Shown here piece after piece: positions 1 to 9,068 of a stretch of DNA of 64,000 bases. Under the pieces are notes generated by a model. The model searched no databases. It saw nothing but the letters and a program-made list of their open reading frames with translations, and was not told the origin of the DNA. The position numbers and the translations under genes were made by a program. Every line of letters starts with the position of its first letter. The stretch's first letter is position 1. Location: the NCBI RefSeq assembly GCF_900107665.1, contig NZ_FNQT01000002.1, positions 188,286 to 252,285 of the forward strand, in the 5' to 3' direction. Source of the DNA: Haloplanus vescus. GTDB taxonomy: Archaea; Halobacteriota; Halobacteria; Halobacteriales; Haloferacaceae.

Positions 1-371
1 AGGGCGAGGAAGGCGTCGGGGACGCGGACGTTCCAGTCCGCGAGCGTCGCCGCCGTCGCGAACTTGTGAATCGCGGTCAGCACCGCGTCGGGTTCGTTCA
101 GCATGGGGCGGATGCGGTTGAACGTCGTTGCCAACCCCAGCAGCTCCGCCGGTTCGTTCGTCGTCGACAGCAGGAGGCGGTTGGCCACCACGTCCACGTC
201 CGGGTCGACCGTCACCTCGCTGTCCTCGATGCTGACGGTCGTGTTCTCGCGGCGCAGCCACACCGGGTCGTGGCCGAGGTCCTCGACCGCGTTCAGAATG
301 GCCTTCGTCTCCTTGCTGTTGTGGAGGGACAACACCCCGACGCTGACCGAGCCCTGTTCGTCGGCTGTCAT
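1..371 (-). CDS. RimK-like ATP-grasp ligase, N-terminal part (cut by window edge)
   Basis: The first 123 residues of a protein that runs off the left edge. It starts at ATG 371 with MTADEQGSVSVGVLSLHNSK. The pattern of a short beta-strand-rich pre-ATP-grasp domain with the segment FNRIRPMLNEPDAVLTAIHK resembles RimK-type glutamate ligases, where it precedes the ATP-grasp fold that adds an amino acid to a protein or cofactor. The catalytic ATP-grasp part lies outside the window, so substrate and activity cannot be judged. It is divergent from gpmI with a 96-bp spacer. The family call rests on overall resemblance only. Confidence 0.7.
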   Translation of the reverse strand, partial: MTADEQGSVSVGVLSLHNSKETKAILNAVEDLGHDPVWLRRENTTVSIEDSEVTVDPDVDVVANRLLLSTTNEPAELLGLATTFNRIRPMLNEPDAVLTAIHKFATAATLADWNVRVPDAFLA

Positions 372-467
372 GCTTCTCCGTCGAACGCCGCCGGTGAAAG
401 GCGTGCCGGTGGTTTCGGGTCGCGCGGATGCAACAGCTAGTTAACGGCCCGTGGCGTCGCTTCGAGC

Positions 468-2024
468 ATGGACGCCGCGTTGGTCATCCTCGATGGCTGG
501 GGGCTCGACGGCTCGGAGCGAAACGCCGTCTCGACCGCCGACACACCGACGTTCGACCGGCTCTTCGACACCGGAGCCGCGGGCGTACTCGACGTCTCCG
601 GCCGCCGGGTCGGTCTCCCCGACGGACAGATGGGCAACAGCGAAGTGGGCCACCTCAACATCGGCGCCGGGCGCGTCGTTACCCAACCCCTCGCGCGCAT
701 CGACGACGCCATCGACCGCGGCGGCACCGACGCCGACACTGCAGATGACGCCGTCGACGACGGCTCCTTCTTCGAGAACGACGCCCTCTGTGGCGCCGTC
801 GACCACGTCGCCGAGACGGGCGGCCGCCTCCACGTCATGGGCCTCGTCAGCACCGGCGGCGTTCACTCCCACCAGCGCCACCTCCACGCACTCATCGAAC
901 TCGCCGCCCGCAACGACGTGGCGGCGGTCACGCACGCCTTCACCGACGGCCGCGACACGGCGCCGACCGACGGCGTCGACTTCCTCGACGAACTCACTGC
1001 CGTCGCCGACGAACACGGCACCGGCGACGTGGCCACCGTCACTGGCCGGTACTACGCGATGGACCGCGACAGCAACTGGGACCGGACGAAACGCGCCTAC
1101 GACGCCATCGTGAACCGCGAGGCCGACCACGTCGAATCGACGGCCGTCGACGCAATCGAGGCCGCCTACGACCGCGACGAAACCGACGAGTTCGTCGAAC
1201 CGACGCTCATCGAGGGCGGGGCGGAGATACGGGACGGCGACGCCATCGTCTTCGCCAACTTCCGCGCCGACCGAGCCAGACAGCTCGTCCGCCTCCTCGC
1301 CGGCGTCGACCCCGAGTGGTCGTTCTCGCTCGACCAACCCGACACGCATCTCGTGACGATGACCGCCTACGACGAGCGGTTCGACTTCCCCGTTGCCTTC
1401 CCGCCGGTCGAACTGACCGACACGCTCGGCGAGGTGCTCTCGAAGGCGGGCAAGACGCAACTCCGCATCGCCGAGTCCGAGAAATACGCCCACGTCACCT
1501 ACTTCCTCAACGGCGGGCGCGAGGTGGAGTTCGAGGGCGAACACCGCCACATCGTCGAGAGCCCGGACGTGCCGACCTACGACCACAAGCCGGAGATGAG
1601 CGCCGCCGCCGTCACCGACGCGGCCATCGAACACATCGAGGCCGAGAATCCGGACGTGCTGGTGTTGAACTACGCCAATCCCGACATGGTGGGCCACACG
1701 GGCGACTTCGACGCCGCCATCGAAGCCGTCGAAGCCGTCGACGCCACCCTCGCGCGACTGGTCGACGCCGTCCACGATGCCGACGGTCACGCCCTCGTCA
1801 CCGCCGACCACGGCAACGCCGAGTCGATGGGTGAGTCCGACGACCCCCACACCGCGCACACGCGAAACGAAGTCCCGTTCATCTACGCCGCCCCGGGCGC
1901 CGACCCCTCCGGCGGGCGTCGCGTCCGCGACGGTGGCTCGCTGTGTGACGTGGCGCCGACTCTCCTCGAACTCGTCGGCGTTGAGAAACCGGCGGCGATG
2001 ACCGGCGAGTCGCTACTGGAGTGA
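468..2024 (+). CDS. gpmI: 2,3-bisphosphoglycerate-independent phosphoglycerate mutase
   Basis: Interconverts 3- and 2-phosphoglycerate in glycolysis and gluconeogenesis, using two metal ions and a phosphoserine intermediate in an alkaline-phosphatase fold. The 518-aa length is normal for the family (about 510). Visible signatures are the N-terminal LVILDGWGL metal-binding segment, the phosphoserine motif MGNSEVGHLNIGAGR with the catalytic Ser at about residue 58, and the late metal-ligand segments NYANPDMVGHTG and TADHGNAE. The ATG at 468 is kept because the DGWG motif begins only eight residues in. It ends 2 bp before the convergent membrane-protein gene. Confidence 0.96.
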   Translation: MDAALVILDGWGLDGSERNAVSTADTPTFDRLFDTGAAGVLDVSGRRVGLPDGQMGNSEVGHLNIGAGRVVTQPLARIDDAIDRGGTDADTADDAVDDGSFFENDALCGAVDHVAETGGRLHVMGLVSTGGVHSHQRHLHALIELAARNDVAAVTHAFTDGRDTAPTDGVDFLDELTAVADEHGTGDVATVTGRYYAMDRDSNWDRTKRAYDAIVNREADHVESTAVDAIEAAYDRDETDEFVEPTLIEGGAEIRDGDAIVFANFRADRARQLVRLLAGVDPEWSFSLDQPDTHLVTMTAYDERFDFPVAFPPVELTDTLGEVLSKAGKTQLRIAESEKYAHVTYFLNGGREVEFEGEHRHIVESPDVPTYDHKPEMSAAAVTDAAIEHIEAENPDVLVLNYANPDMVGHTGDFDAAIEAVEAVDATLARLVDAVHDADGHALVTADHGNAESMGESDDPHTAHTRNEVPFIYAAPGADPSGGRRVRDGGSLCDVAPTLLELVGVEKPAAMTGESLLE

Positions 2025-2026
2025 GG

Positions 2027-2656
2027 TCACGCCCGTTCGTACGTTCGGTAGACCGGCCCCGCCAGCGCTAGGAGTGCGAGGAGCGACGCCCCGACGACGA
2101 CACGCGGGTCGAGGACGGCGCTCAGCGACACCGCGTCGAGGGTGGCGAAGGAGTCGCCGGCGACGACGCCCGCCGCGACCCACGGCACCTCGCCGAGCGC
2201 CGTCCCGAGTGCGAACGCGCGCACCGGGACGCCCGCGACGCCCGCGCCGGCCGACACCACGTCCGACGGCAGGGGGAGGAGCCGACTCCCGGCGACGCCC
2301 CGAAGCGCGCCCGCTTCCGCGACGAGTCGCTCCCCCGCGGCGGCGACGCTCCCCGTGCCGGCGCCGCGGGCGGCCACCCAGTACGGCGGGAGACTCGTCA
2401 CGACGACGAGCGCCAGCGCGACCGGAAAGCCGCGGAGGCCGAACCCGTAGCCCGCGACGACGGCGATGAGCGTCGTCGGCCACGCGAACAGGGGGCGGAC
2501 CAGCGCGACCAACGTGAGCGCGACCAGCAGTCGAAGCGGGTCCGCCACCACCCACGCCAGTCGGGCGAGCACCACCGCCGGCGAGACGAGGACGCCGAGG
2601 ACGACAACTGCGGCGACCAGCGCGACGCCCGCGAGGAGGCGACTGCGACGGTGCAT
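2027..2656 (-). CDS. TVP38/TMEM64 (DedA-like) integral membrane protein
   Basis: A 209-aa protein with about five to six hydrophobic segments (residues about 8-30, 38-70, 76-95, 130-155 and 180-200). The central part, with GYGFGLRGFPVALALVVVTS followed by an arginine-bearing SRLLPLPSDVVS segment, matches the SNARE-associated/VTT domain layout, in which re-entrant helices carry a conserved arginine. Members are thought to act in lipid or small-molecule transport across the membrane. The role here is unknown. It is convergent with gpmI and divergent from the DUF5830-like gene. Confidence 0.75.
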   Translation of the reverse strand: MHRRSRLLAGVALVAAVVVLGVLVSPAVVLARLAWVVADPLRLLVALTLVALVRPLFAWPTTLIAVVAGYGFGLRGFPVALALVVVTSLPPYWVAARGAGTGSVAAAGERLVAEAGALRGVAGSRLLPLPSDVVSAGAGVAGVPVRAFALGTALGEVPWVAAGVVAGDSFATLDAVSLSAVLDPRVVVGASLLALLALAGPVYRTYERA

Positions 2657-2742
2657 AGTCGGGTCTCGACGCCCGCCTCCAAACGGATTGCGCTTCGACG
2701 GCGAGACGGGACGTTGATGGGCGCTCGCACCGACCCTCCGCT

Positions 2743-3099
2743 GTGACCGAGGACCGAGTCGAACTCGCGCTCGACTTGCTCGCCACTCTCGACGACGAGT
2801 CGCTCCCGCTGTCGGCCGTCGTCGACCGTATCGAGACGGTGACGACCGACCCGACGCTCGTTCGGACGGTCCTCGACGAGGCGGAGGTGCGCGGCATCAT
2901 CGAACGCGACGACGGCCACGTCCGGATGCAGCGAGACGGCTTCGTCCGCTTCGAGCGCGACGTGGTGACCCGAGAGGGCGACTACGACTGCCGGCGCTGC
3001 GGGGCGTCGATATCGACCGGCCACTTCGTCAGGCTCGATACCGGCGAACTCGGGCCGTTCGGCTCCTCCTGTGTGCGAAAAGTGCTGGGTCGGGACTAG
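2743..3099 (+). CDS. DUF5830-like haloarchaeal protein with a zinc ribbon
   Basis: A 118-aa acidic protein starting at GTG 2743, with no in-frame ATG nearby. Residues 1-70 are helical and look like a winged helix. The C-terminal half holds CRRC (residues about 86-89) and a later single Cys in GPFGSSCVRK, suggesting a treble-clef or zinc-ribbon site. I recall this as a conserved haloarchaeal family (DUF5830). No function is known to me. Its stop codon interlocks with that of the convergent gene (CTAG at 3096-3099). Confidence 0.7.
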   Translation: MTEDRVELALDLLATLDDESLPLSAVVDRIETVTTDPTLVRTVLDEAEVRGIIERDDGHVRMQRDGFVRFERDVVTREGDYDCRRCGASISTGHFVRLDTGELGPFGSSCVRKVLGRD

Positions 3100-4046
3100 C
3101 GTCCCTGCCGGAGTTCCTCGATCAGCTGCTGGATGGTCTCTTCCTGCCGGTCGAGGCGTTCGTTCTGCGCTTCGATTACCGACCGGAGTTCCGCGAGTTC
3201 CTGCGCCACGTCGTCGTCGACGCTCGCCGACTCGAAGTCCGAGTCGCCGAACTCGCCGTCACTGGCTGCGGACGCCTCTCGGCGCTCGCTCGTCTCCGCT
3301 TGGTCGCGCTCCTCCTCGATGTCGCCGTCGACGCCGCTCGTATCCAGCGGGTCGGGGCCGTCACCGAACGAGACGCGGTCGCTCGGCTCGGCGGAGTCGT
3401 CGTCGTCGGCCGCCGCCGTCCGGCGGAGTGCGTCCACGTCTTCGACGCCGTGGTACTCACACACCGCGTCGACGAGCGTCTCGCGTAGCGCCCGCGCTTG
3501 CTCGTTGGGTGCTTTGAACCGCTCCTGCCCGCCGTCGACGGTGATGACCACCGAGGTGGCGACGCTCCCCTCCTCGAAATCGAGGTCGGTCACGCCGTCG
3601 AAGTGGTACGCCTCGTAGTCTTCGTCCCAGACGGCGGCGCCGATGTGGCGGACGACGCGAGCGCTCGTGACGACGATGGTCAACTCACTGAACCGGAAGG
3701 TCTGTTTGACCGTCTCGCCCGAGTCGGTGATGCCGCGGGCGTTCAGGATGCCGGCGAGGACCGGGTGGAGCACTTGGTCGAGTCGCGACGTGGGCACCGA
3801 GAACGACTCCTCGCCGTCGAGTCCGTAATCGAGCGTGATTTCGGCCTTTCGGCGCCCCTCGGAGACACCGACGCGTTCGGCGTCGTGTGGGTACTCCGCG
3901 ACCGTCTCGTCGGAGAGCAACCCCTCCGCCCGGTAGACGAGCGTCCGCGTCGGGGTCACGAGCAGCAGGTCGTCGCCACCCAACCCCACCCGCGCCGCCA
4001 CCGACTCGTCGTCGAGGGCAGACTGGACGATTTCCGGCAGACTCAT
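3096..4046 (-). CDS. Conserved haloarchaeal protein with two PH-like domains and C-terminal coiled coil
   Basis: A 316-aa protein beginning MSLPEIVQSALDDESVAARV at ATG 4046. A longer upstream reading frame exists but would run through the tRNA-Met gene, so it was rejected. Residues about 20-90 and 108-185 are two similar beta-rich units (each with a T/S-x-R-h-V-Y/R pattern) that look like bacterial PH-like folds. Residues 200-270 are acidic linker. The last 40 residues (ELAELRSVIEAQNERLDRQE and onward) form a coiled coil. I believe it belongs to the DUF7115 family. A membrane-proximal or oligomeric scaffold is possible, but function is unknown. Confidence 0.7.
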   Translation of the reverse strand: MSLPEIVQSALDDESVAARVGLGGDDLLLVTPTRTLVYRAEGLLSDETVAEYPHDAERVGVSEGRRKAEITLDYGLDGEESFSVPTSRLDQVLHPVLAGILNARGITDSGETVKQTFRFSELTIVVTSARVVRHIGAAVWDEDYEAYHFDGVTDLDFEEGSVATSVVITVDGGQERFKAPNEQARALRETLVDAVCEYHGVEDVDALRRTAAADDDDSAEPSDRVSFGDGPDPLDTSGVDGDIEEERDQAETSERREASAASDGEFGDSDFESASVDDDVAQELAELRSVIEAQNERLDRQEETIQQLIEELRQGR

Positions 4047-4135
4047 GCGCGGACTGTCCCCGCCGCGCGTGATAAATCCGGGGGGTGGATTGATATGAGA
4101 AGTTTCAAGGGCGGCATCGGCATACGGACTACTGC

Positions 4136-4294
4136 GCCCGGGTGGCTTAGCTGGACATAGCGCCGCACTCATAGGGTATTCGAGCTTCGGTGCGGATACA
4201 CCTCGGCCTTGGAAGCCTCCGCCTCCCTCGAGGCCCGCCGAGCCTCGTAACCTGGGACATGCGGAGATCGTGGGTTCGGAGCCCACCCCGGGCA
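4136..4294 (+). tRNA. Elongator tRNA-Met (CAU) with an 85-nt intron
   Basis: The acceptor stem gcccggg (4136-4142) pairs perfectly with cccgggc (4287-4293), with discriminator A at 4294. The anticodon stem ccgca (4163-4167) pairs with tgcgg (4260-4264). The loop reads C-U-CAU-A-A once an intron at 4174-4258 is removed, placing it between positions 37 and 38, the usual archaeal site cut by the splicing endonuclease. The T arm gtggg/cccac with loop ttcggag is intact. Mature length is 74 nt. G1-C72 and the intron fit the haloarchaeal elongator tRNA-Met, not the initiator or tRNA-Ile2. Confidence 0.95.
4174..4258 (+). other. tRNA-Met intron
   Basis: An 85-nt insertion one base 3' of the CAU anticodon. 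It is GC-rich with internal complementarity (cctcggc near 4201 against gccgagcc near 4247), consistent with a folded intron presented to the tRNA splicing endonuclease as a bulge-helix-bulge. Removing it restores a 7-base anticodon loop. Confidence 0.88.
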
Positions 4295-4383
4295 TTTCTC
4301 CTCACTCTCACCCTCGACAGCGACACCCCGACGCGTAATCGTGGCTCATATTGTGGTCCGCGACGAGATTGAAGACGACTCTC

Positions 4384-5529
4384 ATGACGAGCGACGACCG
4401 CATCCAGACGACACACATCGGAAGCCTTCCCCGCCCGCCGAAACTGCTCGACCTCCTCGAAAAGCGCCAGAACGGCGAGGACGTCGACGAGGAAACGTGG
4501 ACCGACACCGTCGCCGACGCCACTCGCGACGTGGTCGAGCGCCAGACTGAGGTCGGACTCGACTCCATCAACAACGGCGAACAGTCGCGCGTCTCGTTCA
4601 ACTGGTACGTCGCGGACCGACTCAGCGGCATCGAGGGCGAGGAGGAACAGGAGCTCTGGGCGGACCTCCAGGAGTTCCCCGGCTACGCCGAGCGCACGTT
4701 CAAGACCGACGTCATCGACCTCTCGATGCATCCGGTCGTCACTGGCCCCATCGAGTACACGGGTCGTGAACAGGCCGAGGACGAACTCGCGACGTTCCAA
4801 GACGCGCTGTCGGCGGTCGAGGACACGGAGACGTTCATGACCGCGGCGTCGCCGAGCGTCGTCACGGCCACGCACGTCAACGACTACTACGACTCCTACG
4901 AGGAGTACCTCTTCGCCACTGCGGACGCGATGGCCGAGGAGTACGAACTCATCGCCGACGCGGGCATGACCCTCCAAATCGACGCGCCGGAACTCCTCAC
5001 CGTCGGTCACACGGCGGCCTACGCGGACGCGCCCCTCTCGGAAATCAAGGAGGCCACCCGGCTCCACATCGAAGCGCTCAATGACGCGCTGTCGGGCATC
5101 CCGGCCGAACAGGTCCGCCTGCACACCTGTTGGGGGAGTTACGAGGGTCCCCATCACTTCGACACGGACCTGGCCGAGATGCTGCCCGAAATCTACGAGG
5201 CAGACATCTCGGGACTCAGCATCGAGCAAGCGAACCCGCGCCACCAGCACGAGTACCGCGCGTTCGCCGAACATCCGCTCCCCGACGGCTGGACGCTCAT
5301 GCCCGGCGTCGTGGACGTGAAGACGAACATCATCGACCACCCCGAGACCATCGCCGACCGCATCGAGCGAGTCGTCGACGCCGTCGACGATTCGACGCCG
5401 GTCGTCGCCGCGCCGGACTGTGGGTTCGGTACGCAGGCCGGTCTCGGCATGGTCGACCCGGAAATCGCGTGGGCGAAGCTCGAGGCTCTCGCAGACGGTG
5501 CGGAAATCGCGACCGAGCGCGTCTACTGA
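4384..5529 (+). CDS. MetE-family (cobalamin-independent methionine synthase-like) methyltransferase
   Basis: A 381-aa TIM-barrel protein of the MetE catalytic-domain family, which moves a methyl group to a thiol held by zinc. It starts at ATG 4384 with MTSDDRIQTTHIGSLPRPPK; THIGSLPRP is the family's N-terminal signature. Candidate zinc ligands are His and Cys in LHTCWGSY (about residues 248-250), a downstream Glu in SIEQANPRH, and the Cys in APDCGFGT near the C-terminus. Its length equals the C-terminal MetE half alone, as in archaeal enzymes that lack the folate-binding N-terminal barrel. The methyl donor is therefore unclear. It could act on a substrate other than homocysteine. Confidence 0.85.
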   Translation: MTSDDRIQTTHIGSLPRPPKLLDLLEKRQNGEDVDEETWTDTVADATRDVVERQTEVGLDSINNGEQSRVSFNWYVADRLSGIEGEEEQELWADLQEFPGYAERTFKTDVIDLSMHPVVTGPIEYTGREQAEDELATFQDALSAVEDTETFMTAASPSVVTATHVNDYYDSYEEYLFATADAMAEEYELIADAGMTLQIDAPELLTVGHTAAYADAPLSEIKEATRLHIEALNDALSGIPAEQVRLHTCWGSYEGPHHFDTDLAEMLPEIYEADISGLSIEQANPRHQHEYRAFAEHPLPDGWTLMPGVVDVKTNIIDHPETIADRIERVVDAVDDSTPVVAAPDCGFGTQAGLGMVDPEIAWAKLEALADGAEIATERVY

Positions 5530-5541
5530 CTGCGCTCGCCG

Positions 5542-6417
5542 CTATCTCGTCCAGATAGATTTCACGTCGCCCTTCGAGAGCGATTGCGACCAGACGACTT
5601 CGATGTCGTCGACCGTCGTCCCCTCGGGGACGGCGTACACCAATTCGCCGCGAATGACCGTCCGCCCTTCGAGCTCGCCGCTCTCGTAGGGGTTGTCGGA
5701 CACCTCTTGGTGCTGCGGTTGCGATTCGCCGTCGATAGTGAGTTCGAACGAGTCGGCGGGCGGGGTGGTGAGTGGCTCCTGTAACCGGTTTCGCACGTCG
5801 GCGCTGATGACCGCCCACGTCTTTCCGTCCGGTGCCGACGTGGGTGTCGTAGTGGGTGTTGCAGTGGCGGTGGTGGTCGATGTCGCCGTCGTGTTCCCGG
5901 AGTCGTCGCTCGTCGGGTACGACGATTCGAACGACCCGCCGAGGAGGTTGATGTACAGGCCGTTGGGGGCTGCGTAGTAGTTCCCGAAGTCGAGTTCGCG
6001 GGGCGTAATCTCGATGGACCACGTCTCGTCGAAGTCGGCAAGGCGGAAGTACAGGGTCGTCAGGTACTGCGCCGTGAATTCGGGGCTGTGCCATTCGGCC
6101 GTCTCGCCGGCCGGAACGTCCATTTCGATTTCGCCAGCGGTTCCCCACTCGCCGTCGCCGACTTTCGTCTCCAGTTCGGACGTGAACGTCCCGTCGCCAG
6201 TCCCGGTGTTCTGGATGGCGATGACGAACGTCGTCGCGACGTTGAGCGTCTGCGTGCTGGGGAAGCGAGTCCCCCGAATCTCGAAGTTCGGTTCGCCACT
6301 CTCCGTCGACGTCGCCGTCGAGGTGGGCGTCGCCGTCCCGTCGGTTGAACTATCACCAGTCGAACAGCCGGCGAGGGCGGCGATACCGGTCGAAGCGAGG
6401 AACGCGCGGCGTCGCAT
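5542..6417 (-). CDS. Secreted lipoprotein with a beta-rich C-terminal domain
   Basis: A 291-aa exported protein. The start at ATG 6417 gives MRRRAFLASTGIAALAGCST, an arginine-rich leader with a lipobox (LAGC) of the haloarchaeal Tat-lipoprotein type. A Thr/Ser/Gly/Asp linker follows, then a beta-sandwich-like region (about 45-175) and a second Thr-rich linker. The final 100 residues (TWAVISADVRN to the end) resemble DUF4352-type immunoglobulin-like domains. It probably sits on the outer face of the membrane. No enzymatic motif is visible. It lies 12 bp after the convergent MetE-like gene. Confidence 0.75.
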   Translation of the reverse strand: MRRRAFLASTGIAALAGCSTGDSSTDGTATPTSTATSTESGEPNFEIRGTRFPSTQTLNVATTFVIAIQNTGTGDGTFTSELETKVGDGEWGTAGEIEMDVPAGETAEWHSPEFTAQYLTTLYFRLADFDETWSIEITPRELDFGNYYAAPNGLYINLLGGSFESSYPTSDDSGNTTATSTTTATATPTTTPTSAPDGKTWAVISADVRNRLQEPLTTPPADSFELTIDGESQPQHQEVSDNPYESGELEGRTVIRGELVYAVPEGTTVDDIEVVWSQSLSKGDVKSIWTR

Positions 6418-6517
6418 GCCCGAAACTCCGCGCGGCTGATATAAATGGCGTCCGGTTCGATATCGGTCGACGCGCCGCTCCGCAACCACTAAACGCGCGT
6501 CCCGCCTGCACCCGATA

Positions 6518-7975
6518 ATGGTAGACTGGACGGAGAAGTACCGCCCGTCGACGCTGTCGGCCGTCCGCGGGAACGACAAGGCCCGCGACGCCCTGGCGGA
6601 GTGGGCGAAGACGTGGGACGACCACCGCGAGGCCGTCGTCGTCCACGGCAGCCCCGGCGTCGGCAAGACGTCGGCGGCCCACGCCCTCGCCGCCGACATG
6701 GGGTGGGAGACGGTCGAACTCAACGCCTCCGACCAGCGCACGTCCGACGTCATCGAGCGATTCGCCGGTCGCGCGTCGAAAAACGCCACGCTCGCCGGCT
6801 CGACCGGCGGCGACGACACCGGCGGCCGACAACTCATCGTCCTCGACGAGGCGGACAACATCCACGGCAACTACGACCGCGGCGGCGCGAGCGCGCTCAC
6901 CCGCGTCGTGAAAGATGCCGACCAGCCCATCGTCCTCCTCGCCAACGACTACTACGACATGAGCCGCGGCCTGCGCAACGCCTGTCGGGAAATCGAGTTC
7001 CGCGACGTGTCCGCGCGCTCCATCGTCCCCGTCCTCCGGGACATCTGCCGTCGCGAGGACATCGAGTTCGAGGCCGACGCCCTCGACCGCATCGCCGAGG
7101 TGAACGACGGCGACCTCCGCTCGGCCGTCAACGACCTGCAGGCGGCCGCCGAGAGCGACCGGCGTCTCACCGTCGACGACGTGGCGACGGGTGACCGCGA
7201 CCGCAGTCTCGACATCTTCCCCTTCCTCGACGCCGTGCTGAAAGAGGAGTCCGCCGAGGAGGCGATTCAGTCCGCGTATCGCGTCGACGAGACGCCCGAC
7301 GACCTCACGAAGTGGCTCGCCGAGAACGTCACGAAGGTGTACGAGGGCGAGGAGCTCGCGCGGGCGTACGACCACTTGGCCGACGCCGACCGATGGCTGG
7401 GTCGCGTCCGTGCCACACAGGAGTACGGCTACTGGCGCTACGCGACCGACGCCCTCGCCGGCGGCGTGGCCGCCGCCCGCGACGGGCAGAAGGGCGGATG
7501 GACGCGGTTCAACCGCCCGCAGTTCTGGCCCTCCTCGGATTCGACCGCCGACGAAGTCGTCCGGAAAGTCGCCGATAGCGGCGGTTTCAGCATGGCGACG
7601 ACCCGCCGCGAAGTGCTGCCCTTCCTCGCGGCCATGACCCACCACTGTAAGCCGCGCGACCTGACCGTGGCGATGGCTGCGTACTACGACCTCGACGAAG
7701 CGGCCGTCTCCTTCGTCACCGGGAGCGGCGAGACGACGAACAAGGTCGAATCCATCGTCGCCGACGCCCAAGAGCTCCGCGAGGAAGCGATGGAGGACCA
7801 CTCGGACGCGTTCGGTGGCGAGTATACGACTGCCGACGCGGCGGCCGACGACGACTCGAATGGCGACGACTCGGTGCCCGAGACGGAGGCGAGCGACGAC
7901 GATGCGGAGGCGACTGCGGACGACGCCGATGCGGACGCCGACGACGGCCAGTCCGGCCTCTCCGATTTCATGTGA
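6518..7975 (+). CDS. rfcL: Replication factor C large subunit
   Basis: The large subunit of the clamp loader that opens the PCNA ring and places it on primed DNA. The 485-aa sequence has the RFC box near residue 8 (TEKYRPSTL), Walker A GSPGVGKTS at residues 44-52, Walker B LIVLDEAD at about 107-114, and a sensor-like LLANDYYD segment, followed by the helical collar domain. An acidic Asp/Glu/Ala linker leads to the C-terminal octet QSGLSDFM (478-485), a PCNA-interacting motif. The start MVDWTEKYRP is the normal one. The small subunit gene is not in this window. Confidence 0.96.
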   Translation: MVDWTEKYRPSTLSAVRGNDKARDALAEWAKTWDDHREAVVVHGSPGVGKTSAAHALAADMGWETVELNASDQRTSDVIERFAGRASKNATLAGSTGGDDTGGRQLIVLDEADNIHGNYDRGGASALTRVVKDADQPIVLLANDYYDMSRGLRNACREIEFRDVSARSIVPVLRDICRREDIEFEADALDRIAEVNDGDLRSAVNDLQAAAESDRRLTVDDVATGDRDRSLDIFPFLDAVLKEESAEEAIQSAYRVDETPDDLTKWLAENVTKVYEGEELARAYDHLADADRWLGRVRATQEYGYWRYATDALAGGVAAARDGQKGGWTRFNRPQFWPSSDSTADEVVRKVADSGGFSMATTRREVLPFLAAMTHHCKPRDLTVAMAAYYDLDEAAVSFVTGSGETTNKVESIVADAQELREEAMEDHSDAFGGEYTTADAAADDDSNGDDSVPETEASDDDAEATADDADADADDGQSGLSDFM

Positions 7976-8006
7976 CCTTTTTGTCCTGCCTCGCCGTGGG
8001 GCGGGT

Positions 8007-9068
8007 ATGCGTGCCGCAGTCCTCCGTGAACACGGCGAACCGCTCGAGATAACCGACGTGGAGCGCCCCGACCTCGCGCCCCACGGCGTCGTCGTCGCCG
8101 TCGAGGCCTGTGGCGTCTGTCGGAGCGACTGGCACGCGTGGCAGGGCCACGGCGAGTGGGTCGGCGACCGGGTGCGCGACGGCCAGATTCTCGGCCACGA
8201 ACCCGCGGGTCGGATCGTCGCCGTCGGGGCGCGAGTCGAACGCGTCGCCGTCGGTGACCGCGTCGCCGTCCCGTTCAACCTCGGCGACGGCACCTGTCCC
8301 CAGTGCCTGCGCGGTCACGGGAACGTCTGCGAGGACGGCCTCGCCCTCGGCTTCCAGCAGGAGGCACAGGGCGCCTTCGCCGAACAGGTCCACGTCCCCC
8401 ACGCCGACTACAACGCGATGCACCTCCCCGACGGCGTCTCGGCGCGGGACATGGCGGCGCTGGGCTGTCGGTTCATGACCGCGTTTCACGCGCTCACCGC
8501 GCGGGGCGACGTTGGTGCTGGCGACTGGGTCGCGGTCCACGGCTGTGGCGGCGTCGGCCTCTCGACGGTCCACATCGCCGACGCCCTCGGCGCGCGCGTC
8601 GTCGCCGTCGACATCCGCGACGCGGCGCTCGATATGGCGACCGACCTCGGCGCGGACGCGGTCCTGAACGCCGACGACACCGGTGAAGTCCCGGAACGCA
8701 TCCGCGAGGTGACCGACGGCGGTGCCCACGTCTCCGTCGACGCTCTCGGCGTGGCCGAGACGTGTCGCAACTCCGTGCACTCGCTCCGGCGCCGCGGGAC
8801 GCACGTCCAGGTCGGTCTGACGACTGACGAGGAACGCGGCGAGGTGTCGCTGCCGGTCGAACGCATGGCGATGTTAGAAGCCGATTTCCACGGGGCGCGC
8901 GGGATGCCGCCGACGCGGTACGACGAACTCCTTCGCCTGCTGGAGTCGGGCGCCATCGACCCCGGGCGTCTCGTCCGTCGCGAGGTGACGCTAGAGGACG
9001 TACCGACTCGACTGGCGGCGATGACCGACTACGAGACGACGGGCGTCGAAGTCGTCACCGAGTTCTGA
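8007..9068 (+). CDS. Zinc-dependent alcohol dehydrogenase family protein
   Basis: A 353-aa medium-chain dehydrogenase. Catalytic zinc ligands Cys38 and His64-Glu65 (GHEPAG) are present, and the Rossmann motif GCGGVGLSTVHIADALGA follows at about residues 175-193. The structural zinc lobe has Cys97, Cys100 and Cys108 but one of the usual four cysteines is absent; His104 may stand in. It starts at ATG 8007 (MRAAVLREHGEPLEITDV). The substrate cannot be named; alcohols, aldehydes or polyols are possible. Its 3' end overlaps the convergent ctaA by 14 bp. Confidence 0.88.
   Translation: MRAAVLREHGEPLEITDVERPDLAPHGVVVAVEACGVCRSDWHAWQGHGEWVGDRVRDGQILGHEPAGRIVAVGARVERVAVGDRVAVPFNLGDGTCPQCLRGHGNVCEDGLALGFQQEAQGAFAEQVHVPHADYNAMHLPDGVSARDMAALGCRFMTAFHALTARGDVGAGDWVAVHGCGGVGLSTVHIADALGARVVAVDIRDAALDMATDLGADAVLNADDTGEVPERIREVTDGGAHVSVDALGVAETCRNSVHSLRRRGTHVQVGLTTDEERGEVSLPVERMAMLEADFHGARGMPPTRYDELLRLLESGAIDPGRLVRREVTLEDVPTRLAAMTDYETTGVEVVTEF

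Noticed and set aside
4136..4294. tRNA-Ile2 (CAU) or initiator tRNA-Met
   Set aside because: The intron after A37 and the G1-C72 acceptor with sequence gcccggg fit elongator tRNA-Met; initiator tRNA would have a different acceptor start and no intron.
4047..4295. N-terminal extension of the PH-like gene through the tRNA-Met locus
   Set aside because: It would overlap a complete tRNA and translate tRNA sequence; the internal ATG at 4046 begins the conserved-looking protein.
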